Virus record (IMG/VR): IMGVR_UViG_3300025161_000006
Span: 18,060-82,059 of that record
Strand: one strand, 5' to 3'
DNA from: a virus
Length of the DNA stretch: 64,000 bases
A program made the translations under genes and the position numbers. Numbering within the stretch: the first letter of the stretch is position 1; every line of letters begins with the position of its first letter. This document shows positions 17,765-29,700 of the stretch, in pieces. The notes under the pieces were generated by a model, which worked only from the letters and a program-made list of their open reading frames with translations, was not told the DNA's origin and made no database searches.

Positions 17765-20700
17765 ATGAGAAAATTTTCTATTGACAAGAATGTTTTAACT
17801 GAAAATTATGCTAACCCCACTTCTATTACACCCGAAGAAGCTGCTAAACAACCTATACTAAGTACACCTGGCCAAATAGGTTATACTTATGAGCAACTAA
17901 AAAGGTATATACCAGGACTTGTATCTCCCTATGATTTTCAAGAACAGCTTGGTGTTTATCAGCCAGCATCAAGTAAAGTACTCAATGGTCTTGGTAAGAT
18001 GGGTATTACAGCTGCAGCTACCTTCAGTGATGCTTTTATTGGCACTGCAGTAGGACTTGTCAATATGATTGGTGGTGGTAGCTTTACAGATAATCCTTAT
18101 AGTAGAGCTGTTAATGACCTTCTCGCTAAATCAGAAGAGTGGCTTCCTAACTATAGAACACATGCAGAAGAGAATATGAACTTATTACAGAAGTTAGGTA
18201 CTGCTAACTTCTGGGCTGATTCTATCATTAAGAACACAGGCTTTGCACTTGGTATGCTTGGTGCTGCTATGGTAGGTAATGAACTTGCCTTCTCCAAGAT
18301 ATTTGGTGCATCCAAGTTAGAAGGTCAGATAATGAGAGCTCTTGGTGCTTATGGCGATGATGCTGTCAAAGGCATTAAGGCTCTTGATGGTACTATACTT
18401 CAATCATCAGATGACGTACTGAAAGCACTGTATACAAATAATCTTGACCTTGCTAATCTGTCCAATGAGGTTATCCAGAATGCTAAAATGCTCAAGATAA
18501 AGAGTGGACTTCAGGCAGTTACATCGGCAGCCTGGGGTGCTCAAGGTGAAGCAAGGTTTGAAAGTATTAATACACGAGATGAAACATATCAAAATTTAAT
18601 AAGAGATGAGCTAATAAAGACGCAGCAGCAAAATCCTTATAGGCTTATCACTGAAAATGATATTCCTGAAGAGAGAAAGCAGGAGTTTAAAAAGCAAGCT
18701 GCTGCTGCAGGTAATATTGACTTCGCCTTAAACATGCCACTGCTTACTGCTGGTGAGCTTATACAGTTTAGTAAGGTTCTTGGCAGAGGATATAAGTTCG
18801 AGAAGAGAGCTTTTAACCTGCTGCAAGATAAAGTAGCTCTTGATGAGACAGGTAAGATGGTTATCCAGGCACCTAAGGGATTCTGGCAAAAGGCTGCACG
18901 TGCTGCACTTGTTACAGGTAAGGTGCTTGAAAGGCCCTATCTTGAAGGTCAGGAAGAGCAGCTTCAGTTTGCTATACAGGAAGGTTCAGAAGATTATGTA
19001 GCAAGAAGGAATGACCCTAACAGTCAAGGGTGGTTAACAGATGGATTTAAAGCTACAGTTGAAGGGTTATCTAAAGCCTATGGTACTCAGGAGGGGTGGG
19101 AGAACTTCCTCGCCGGATTTATCACCTCTATGATACCTATGCCTACCTTTGGAGCTAAAGGAGCTCCTAAGTTTATGTCTCCTATGGTAGAAAGCATCAA
19201 GGAGTTAAAGGAAGGTAGAGCTGCTGTACAGTCTGCTGTTAATTCCTTTAATAAGATGTACAACACTTATGAACCTCTTATTAAAGGTATTACAGCAATA
19301 CGTAGTTATGAACAAGATAAGTCCAAAGCTTTAGAGAATGATGATGTATTCTCATATGAATCAGCTAACTCAATGCAGCTTACAGAGCTTGTAATGGCAC
19401 TGCATGAGCTTGGTAGGCTTGACATATTAAAAGAGAAGATTGCACAAGCACGTGAGCTAAGTGGTGATGATATTATTAAGATGCTCACTATAACCAAGGA
19501 TGCGCAAGGCAATCCTCTTCCTCAGGAAAAGTGGATTAATCCTTATGAAAATACAGACCCTGATGAAGTTAAGCAGATATACAATCAAAGACTTGATAAG
19601 CTACAAGCTCAGATAGATGCTATTGCTAAGATTAAGGAAGGAGTAGAAACACAATTTGGTAAATATACCAGCGCTGAAGGTAGGGTGGCGCTCATTCATG
19701 ACCTTGCCTATGCTGAGAACCTTGACAGTAGAATAAAGAGTATGTCTGCTGACCTTCAGAGGCTTGGTGTTGTAGATAGTGAAAAGCTTGCTGCACTACT
19801 TGAAGAAAGAGCTAAGCTTGGCCTGGATATTGCAGGTGCTACTACACGTGCTGACATATCTAAACTGGATGAGCTTAACAAGAAGATAATTGATGGTATT
19901 GTAGCCTTTGAAGGTGAGAATGCAAGACCAGAGCTTGAGGCTATGGCTAAAGCAAATCCTCAAGCTCTCATTGAAAGAGCAAGAGCTTCTATTCAGGAAG
20001 AACCTACACGTAGAGCTGGTCTTAGATTGATACATACCTCTATACTTGAGAAAACAAATACCAAGAGAGAAGAAATAGTAAAAGAAAAAGCAGCTCTTAA
20101 TGAGAATAAAGAAATAGCTGAAGAAGAAAAGACTGCTAAGAATGCAGAGCTTGACAAGCAACTTGAGATATATGATAAGGTACTTAAGACTAGTCAGGAT
20201 AGACTTAGTGAACTTCTTGGTAATAACTATGATTGGATAGCAGATGAACTTAAAGCTCTTGAAGAAGAAAATGCCAGATACACTAAAGCTAAGGAAGAAC
20301 TTGATGCACTTGTAAAGCAACAGAATGCTCTTGTAGAGAAGATTGCAGAAGTACAGACAAATAAACTTGCTACTCTTGGTCCTGTATATGGACTATCTAA
20401 AGAAGAGTATATCAACAGATTAGTTGCTCTGCATGATGCTCAGGAGCAGCTTAATGCCAATGTAGCTGCCAGGATGAAAGAAGCTCCTCATCTTTCTGAG
20501 GATATATTCAAGCTTGTTACTGATATAAGTAGAGCCCAGAATGCTAAGCTCAGGGCACTTAACAATTATATGAACAATGTTAAAGCTATACATGATAACC
20601 CTGAAGCTTTTCAGAAGAGATTAGATAAGTTATTTGACCATCTTAACAACAGAGCTGTAGAGTCAAGAATTGCCACTCTTAAGGAAGCTACAGACCTTGC

Positions 20701-23700
20701 GAATGGTAGAATGGCTTTTGTTGATAATGCTAGTAAAGAAGTTCTTGTTGCAGAGAAGACGGGGGATAAAGCCTACACTTTATATGGACGTAATGCAGCG
20801 AGTGGTGAGTTTAGTATTAACAAAGGTACTTATGATATAGATAAGGATTTTATTGAGAGATATACACCACTGTATGAGCTGCAGGTTAAGAAAGTTACTG
20901 ATGATAACAGGTTAAATCCTGAAGATGTCAATGGTACAAGTGATGCGGGTAGTCTATCTGACATGGCTCCTATAACAAGTACAAGAAAGTACAATAGGGT
21001 ATCTTTTAGAATACCTTACTTTAGGCCTGGAGTACTATTCGTAACTACAGATGCTTATTATCTAAGAGAACAGACTGATAAAGGTGATGGCATTCCTGCA
21101 ACTGCTGCAGATGTAAAGAAAGCTATTGATAGTGCTTCTACACCCCAGCAGAAGGCTAATATCAGGTATGACCGTTTTAACTCACGTAATAATGTCCTTA
21201 GTGGAAGATTCAAAGTTAAGGTAAGAGAGCTAACTGCTGAACAAGTAGGAGCACCTGGTACATTTGAAGGTGTAGGTAAGTTTGCTTTTATTGTAGATAT
21301 AGATGGTGACTATGTAGATATGGATGGTAAGAAAATACCTGAGTCTGAAGCTCTTGAAAATGGTATTTACACATCCATAAGATTACCTCAACATGCTATA
21401 GAGACTGTGTCAATGGAGCATCCTGAAGACTCCAGCAAGACTGTTGATATGTATGTTATTGTGGATAAGAATAACAGGCAACTCACACTACCTATAGCTG
21501 ATAAGAAAGCTCTTCAGGAAGAAATAAATAACTATGAGAGATTCTACAATAAGATAAAGGATGGAGATATACTTCCCATAACTGCAAAGTTTCAGGGCAA
21601 GGAAGTAGGTGGTGAGAATAGACCTACCGGTGAGGTATTATCCAACATGTCTGAGGCTACACATAAGGTTACAGTAGTTACTAAGGGGTTTGTTGAAGCT
21701 GGTAATACACGTTATACTGCACCTAATGGATTTGTATTTGTAGTGGATGAAAATAATAATGTAATACAGCTTCAGCCAAGGACACTCACTGAAGATGAAG
21801 TAAATTCTATACTTGAAATTGCTGAATACATTGCTGAAGAAGGTATTGATGATGCAGGTAATCTTATAGCTTCTAAGTTGGAGGGTGACTCTGAAGCAGA
21901 GGGTACAACTACAACACAGAAGAGCCCTGAAGAAGCTGAACTTGAAGCTGCTATGAGTGAGGCTGTTAAGAAAATCTCTCAGGGTGCTAAAGCAAAAGTT
22001 CCTCTGTTTGAAGCTATAGCAAGTCTTGTATATACACCTACAAGAAGTAATCTCAGTGATGCTGCTTATAATAAGATGCGCTCTGAGATGAGCGATATGA
22101 TAAGCTCTTATTCAGATAAGTATAATAATGCTAAGACAGATGAAGAGAAGCAAGCTGTAGTATTAGAGGTACGTAATAAACTTACTGAAATCATAGATAA
22201 GTTTGTACCCAGGACAAATAATGAAGATAGAATTTACTTTGTAGGAGCTTTATCTGATGAATCATTACCTCTTGGGCTATCCAATCTGGTAAACATAGGT
22301 GGTAACTTCTATGAGCTTCGTGATGCTGATGGTAAGTTAAATGAAGATACAAGAAAAGCTCTTAAGGAAGCTCTGGCTAACAGGATGATGCAGATAAGTA
22401 CTACACTTGTTAACTCACACAAACCTATCAATGTCCTGCAGTCAGCTAAACGTGATATGGCTAATCATACCATCACGTTGAAGACTAAAGAAGAAAAGGA
22501 TAGATTTGAGTTTGTAAAGAAGAATACTACTACTGATGCTGTTGTAGGAAGTACAGAAATACCAACAAGATTAGGACAGAGCTTACGTATAGGTGATAGT
22601 AGTGCTTATGAGCAGAAGAGACCTTCTTCAGATGAAGAAGACCTGGGTGAAGGTACACCACTTGATTCTATTCTTGGTGGTAAGAAAGCACAGGAGCAAG
22701 CCACACCAAAAGGCAAAGCTTCTGCCAGGGGTAAGAAAGTAAATTATACCAAAGGACCCAGAGGCAAGAGATACTACTTTGAACCTATCAAGAAGGGTAA
22801 TAAGGTAATAGGATATAAACGTCGTGTAGCTTCTACTAAGGAAGAGATAGCTCTGGCTAACAAACAGGCTAAGCAAAACTTTGTTCGGGTAGAAGATAGT
22901 AAAGGTAGAATACGTAAAGTAAATGGTAGTATATTATTCCAGCTTGATACTGGTGCTACTAAAAGTACTCAGCATGGCACTACTACTAAGAGTACAGAGG
23001 GGAAGAGTAACCTGGAGGCTTTACGTGAAGCTATGGGTATTAAAAAAGATGTTAAGATTAAACCTCAGAAGCCAACTGGACGAGCTAAAGAATTACTTGA
23101 AGCATTTGAAAAAGTCGAATTAGTAGATGATGGTACTATCGAAGGTGGTGTTAAAGGTACTGAAGAAGCATTAAAGAAATTAGCTGAGGCACAAAAACAG
23201 CAATCTCAAGGCACACCTGAGCAGAAACCCACTGAGAGTAAAGAAACTCCTAAGACTCCTCCTCGGGTTGATACTAACAAACTGCCTGAAGAAGAGGCAC
23301 CCTACAGATTGGCTAGTGAGCTACCTGAATATGAGAAAGAAGATATTGAGAAAGCAAGAGCGTGGGTACAAAGTAAATTTGGTAACTCTATAACATTTGA
23401 AGTGGTAGACCGTCTTATCAATGGTAAGGCGTGGGGTATGTTCTATGATGCTTGTATCTTCTTGTATAAGCATGCAGAAGTGGGTACAGCCTATCATGAA
23501 GCATTCCATGCTGTAAAGAGGATGTATCTCTCTGATAGAGAATGGAGAGATATTGCTAATGAGTTTAGGGCAAGACCAGAAAATAAAGGTAAGACATTCA
23601 CAGATAGTCAAATTGAAGAAGCTCTTGCTGAAGAGTTTAGAAACTATGTACTTTCTGATGGTAAACTTGAGATACGCTCACCAAAGAAGCATAGCTTCTT

Positions 23701-26700
23701 CTCCAGACTGCTTGACCTTATCAAAAGGCTCTTTGGTATGGATAAGTCTTCTATCAAAGAACTGTATGATAAAGTACTCAGCGGGTACTACAAAGATATG
23801 AGGCCTATTAGAAGTGGTGTGGCTGAGCTTAAATCTCAGAATGCAACACCTGGTGATATATATGCAAATAAGCCTGCTTACAGAGAGATACAGAGTACTA
23901 AATACTCTGCATCTATGGAAGGTGCTCTACTGGAAGGCATGGCATATCATTTCTCTGCAGCCTTATTTACTTCAAGTAAAGAAGCAGATGTGATTCAAAA
24001 GCTCTTCTCTAAGGTAGGTGTATCTGGGGAAGTGGTTGAAGATGCTATGAATTATTGCAAGGACGCTCTTACAAAAACAAGAGATAATCTTATACGCATT
24101 GCACAACAGACAACAGATGCCACAGAGAGAGAAGGATTTCTTGAGAGAGCAAAGGTACTTGATGAATACCTTAATAACTGGAATTATACTATAGAAAGGT
24201 TCTCTCTGTATCTCAAGCGTTTTGGTATTAGCCTTAACATTAGAGAGCGTACTGCTGCAGAAGCTGCTATTGATACAGAGATGAATGAAGATGCTGCTAG
24301 TGAAAATGAAACTAATGTTGAGAATGTTGATAGAGAGCTTGAAGATAGTGGCAAGTCCACAGATTATATCTATAAGTCTCTCACTGTATCTTCAAAGAAG
24401 ACAGCCAGTCGTGTTGTTAAGATGCTCATAGCTACTCTTGCTGAAGTAAGTGAGAAGGGTGCTATCATACGTAATGAACTTGGACTACCAAAGCTTGTTG
24501 GTTATGGACGGGCTTTTAATGTTATGTCAAATGTCCTGGCTAACACGACAAATGTCAGGTCATTCCTTGACAAACTAAATACCCTATCTAATAGACCCGG
24601 ATTTACATGGGTTAAGTACTTTATCAACAGAATTAAAGCACAGCACATTGTAGAAGCAGGTAATCAAGATATATCAATAAGGCAACTATCTACGTTCTTT
24701 GCTGCTGCGCAAACATTCTGTAAATATAAACATACAGGTAATATCATACTTGTTGATGAAGCTGGTAAGGACACTATTGTAAATGCTAACAGGTTATCCA
24801 GTGAAAGAAGAGTACTTATTGAATGGATGGCCCGGGCAAGCAAAGATGCTGCTTCTAAAGATAATAAGTTCCTTGTCATTGATAATGGGGTTATTAAGTA
24901 CAATGCCAAAGCATTACTCTCCAAGTATAGTCATGGTAAGTTTAATGCTGATGATGCCTTAAGTTTTCTCAATGATATAGGTGTATACCTTAGTGATATG
25001 CCTGAAGACAGAGAGATGCGTGAAGCTATCATTAAGAAGGCTCAGTCTATTTATGAGGCTGTTGTAAAGCACATGGATGATAAGGGATTATCTGCAGAAG
25101 CTCATATCTATGCAGATGTTAACAAGGGAGATAATTCTATTCAGAGCATCATCAGAGCAGAGATGTCACTTCTTGGTGGTATAGATGATATTGAGAATAG
25201 CTATAGAGATGTTAATGGTAGAAACATATATGCTATCAACCTATATGGATATACTACCTTCATGCTGGAGGACATAAAATCTATTATTGCAGAAGCACGC
25301 AAGGAAAATAAAAGTGTTGAAGAGATAAGAGGGCTATTGATACAGAAATACCCTCAGCTGGGTGAGGAGTATGCAAAGCATTCTTTATTACTTGATAAGC
25401 TCATCAATGGAGAAAATGTAGAGATGCATCTCATCAGTGGTCTTAATCCTGGTGAATATGCTGATACAGTGCCTGCTACCAAGATGAAAGGACCTGATAG
25501 AGTACGCCTTGAATTTAACAATCATAAGAAGGGTGTTTACTCTATGAGTCAGCCTGCAGATAACTCTGTGAAGAGAGTATTTACCTTTGGGCAGTTCTTT
25601 ACCAAAGAAGAGGTACGTACTAACAAGCACATTAATGCCTTTGTGTGGTATCTAAGAGATGAAATAGCTCTTAGAGCTGCACATAGCAAGGCTGGGGAAA
25701 ATTACACAAAGGTAAAAAACAACCTTTACAGGGGTGTAATGATTGACTTTGTAAGGAAGTACCTGGCTACAGATGAGCAGAGAGCTCAATTTGATAAAGA
25801 GCTTAAGGAAGCTATTGATAATGGTAGCAAAGAAGCTATCAACTCAATGCTGGCAGGTATGATTGATAGTATCACTCAATCTATAGCTGCAGGTATTAAG
25901 GCAGAGAGTGATTCTATGACAAAGTTACTGCTTTATAATAATCTTGTACAATCTGATGATAGTACAGGTACTACACTTTACTCTTCATCTGCACTTGACT
26001 TTGACTCAACTAAAGCACTCACCAAAGATGAGCTTGATGCTGAAGTGATGCATTATACTGTTAACCAGATGGTGTCCAAGATGGAGCAGATGAAGCTCTT
26101 CCTTGGAGATATGCTGTATAGCAAAGATTTGCTTGAGAAGTATAAACGTAATAATGCTGCTATCTCTCCTAAGAAGATATGCTTTGCTGAGACTAAGGAT
26201 TCTCCTGTTGAAAGAGTAACACAGACAGTAGTACAGGGTGCTGATAATGGGCATTTACTCTATGATGAAAGAACTGGTCGTAAGATACTAAGGACTCTTG
26301 TTGTAGAAGACCCTGTTGTCAAGTCAGACCTGTATGATGCTTATGCTGAGGTTATAGATGACCCTAAACCTTATAAGGAAATTACTGAAACAGATGGATT
26401 CTGCTTTATCACTATGGATGAGTGGAGAAGGATGTTACTTCGTGTAGGCGAATGGACTGAAGCTCATGAGCTGCTCTATCATTATGAGATGCAGCAGTAT
26501 CTGGGCAACCTGGTTAAGCAAGGTAAATTTGCTAAAGATGATTTCTATAGATTATTTGGACATAATGAATATGGTAAAGTATATTATGTAGGCAAAGAAG
26601 TAAAAGCAAAAGATATTAAGCTGAAGGTTAACTCACTTAAGGCACAGTACTATGGACCTATAGTTGGTGGTGGTAGTGCTATGACAATGTATAAAGCCTC

Positions 26701-29700
26701 ATTCTTCCCTATGCTCCCTTCAGCCTTCATGGATAAAAATGGCAAGATTACAAAGACTTCCATGGCTAAAGTGTACTACGCTGCAATGCTCAATGGTATA
26801 GGAATAGTAGGATTTCAATCAGCTAATAAGGGATTAACATCTATAGCTAATCCTAATAATAAGCTATACACTGGTGACAGGCAGTTAAACATTGCATTTG
26901 ACAAGCCTGAAGAGCTGGCAGATAATATGTCATTTCAGGATACTTACTATGAACATTGGGGTATACAGCAAGATACGGGCTTTGACAGGCATAATGAGAA
27001 TGTACTTGGTACTCAGATGATGAAGATTATACGCTCTTATATCTATTCTGAAGGTAAGCCTGTTAATGAGAAACAAGCAAGAAGATTAAGAGGGCTTGAT
27101 GAGCTTAATGCCAGAAGATTACAGTATGGTGTAAAGAATCTTATTAATACACTTGGGCTTACCTATGATAGCCAGCGTGATGTTTATATTATTGATGCAG
27201 AATCTCTTGATAGTATTAAAACAAGACTTATAAATGTTGCTGCTGCAAGGGATGTACCTGAGAATATCATAGAGGCTATTAATAACTTGAGCCCTTCTTA
27301 TGGAGCAGAGTTGATTGTTGATAGAAAGACTATGGAAAAGCTCCTTACTTCTATTGCTAAGAATATGACTATCAGCAGGAAAGTAAGAGGCTCAGCTCCT
27401 TATCAAGTACCATCAACACTCTTTGAACCTGATGAGTTTGTAAAGACTAAGACTAAGGAAGGTAACAAGGAATACTTAACATCCAACTTCCTTAAGACTT
27501 ATAGGAATGAGAATGGTGCCATCACTAAGATGCAGGTTTATCTTCCTTCTTATCTTGAAGGAGTGATTAATCCCAAGAATGTGGATGCATCCCTGCTTCA
27601 ACTTATAGGATACAGAATCCCAACACAAGCACTTGCTTCTATTGAAGCTATTGAAGTTGCAGGATTCTTGCCTGCACATTATGGAGATGTGATTGTACTG
27701 CCTACTGAAGTAGTTGCTAAGACTAACAGTGACTATGATATTGATAAGATGAACCTTATCATACCAAGGTACTATACAGTTAACAAACAACTTGCTGATG
27801 GAAGAATAGTAACAGAGCATCATGTTATTAAGGGTACAAAGATTGCTTATGATAGTTATGTAGCTGATGTAGAAGCTCATAATATTGTAAGTGAGAATAG
27901 ACAGGCTATAATGAGTTTTGATGAGTGGATGGAGCAGTCTATTGAGAATGATATGATAAATACTATATCTTCTATACTCACTGACCCATCTAACTTCAAA
28001 CATCTTATAGAACCTGTAGGTCCTGGTAATTTAAGTAAGTTACGCAGTGACCTTGACCTGCTCACACAAGGTATCTTTAGAGAGAACTTTGCTACTGATG
28101 AGGAATATGAAGCTGCAAGAAAGCAGGCTTTACAGAGAGAAAGTTCCTATGGGTTTGACTCATTCATAAGTCCTACTTTTAATGTTAGATTTGAAGAAGA
28201 AGCTATAGAAGGTAAGGAATCTATTGGTATAGTAGCTCTTGCATTAACATTTAAGATTATTTCAGCGGAGCATGAAGTGTCAGTAGCTCCACAAATAGAA
28301 GTTTCAAATCCCTATACCAGAGAGACCAGGACAGTAGCTACTTACATAAGGCTTCTTCACAATACAAATGAGAAGGGGGAGATATCTTTATCTAAGCAGA
28401 CAGATGTAGAAGGTAAGTCTATTAACAATACACTAAGTAAGTATGCATCTCTAACTGTAGATAATATCAAGACTATGGACTTGAAGAGACTTGATGTTAC
28501 TACAGCAACCTTACCTGTAATAGAATATCTTGTTATGGCTGGTGTACCTGTAGAGACTATCCATCTGTTCCTAAAACAACCTGCTATACAGAGGTTCTTA
28601 CAGTTACAAGAATATTATGAGTCAGCTACAGCTGTATCTCAGGATGATGATGCTAATGTAAGTATGATACATAGCATGGTTGAGGAAGAGTTTGCTGTTG
28701 AGAATATGAGTGCTTATGATATACCTTCTACAGTTGATGCAAAAACTCTTGAAGATGCTATCAAGAAGTTTATACTTAACAAAGGTAGTCTCTCTGCTGA
28801 AGCAAAAGCTTTTCAGATTGCTATGCTAAGAGATTACAGACATTATATGAGTGTAGCAAAAGGACTTTCAAGCGCAGTACAGGCTGTTCAGTATGATACT
28901 CAATCTGTAGGTAGCTCTATTGGTAGAATCATTTATATGCTTACTCTCAAAGAAAGAGCACTTGAACAGGGTATTATCCAGGGATTTGATAAGATACTTG
29001 GATATGCTGGGGAGCATTCTTTTGTGAAACCTTACAGAGAAACTCTTGAAGAAGTACTGAAGATATATCATCCTTACTTTATACAGCTTTACAATGAGCC
29101 CTTCTATGAATCTCTAACCGACTTAGCTCGCAAGCTTACATCAAGTGGAACATACTATAGTAAGGATGAAGTAATAAGAATACTTGATAACTATGCATCA
29201 GAGTTTATTACTTATCTGATGATGACACGTGAAGTATCCATTAATGGAACGAAGATAAATAAGCCTGTTAGTGAGATGACTGATGCCTTATTTACAGGTG
29301 AAGATGCTGTAGGTGCAAGAATAGCAAGAATAAAGGACATTATCAGGCGTGGAGATATGGGTGAACAATTTGATAATGCAGAAGAGTATGCTCTGTATAA
29401 TAACTACAGTGATAATGCTTTCATACGTAGTATCAGTGCTATCTATGATAGTGAGACTAATATGTGGGGTGTAGTCTCATTTAATAATAAACTTGAAGCT
29501 ATAGAATCTGATGATGTTACTAAGGGCTGGCAAGAACTCTTTGATGCAGGAGACCCTCTTGCTACAGAGCTGGTCTTACTTGCTATACATCAGACAGGCA
29601 TAAAGGATGTACCAGGCTCATTAATTAAGTTCATGCCTGCCAATATATATGCAGATATGATTAGTTCAGTACTAAGGACAGCTGATGTAACAATAGACCA

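Noticed and set aside
27476-28003. A 175-codon open frame on the - strand inside the RNA polymerase gene
   Set aside because: It lies wholly antisense to a strongly coding + strand gene, has no leader like the real genes, and its protein is Leu/Ser/Ile-rich as expected from reading the opposite strand of AT-rich coding DNA.
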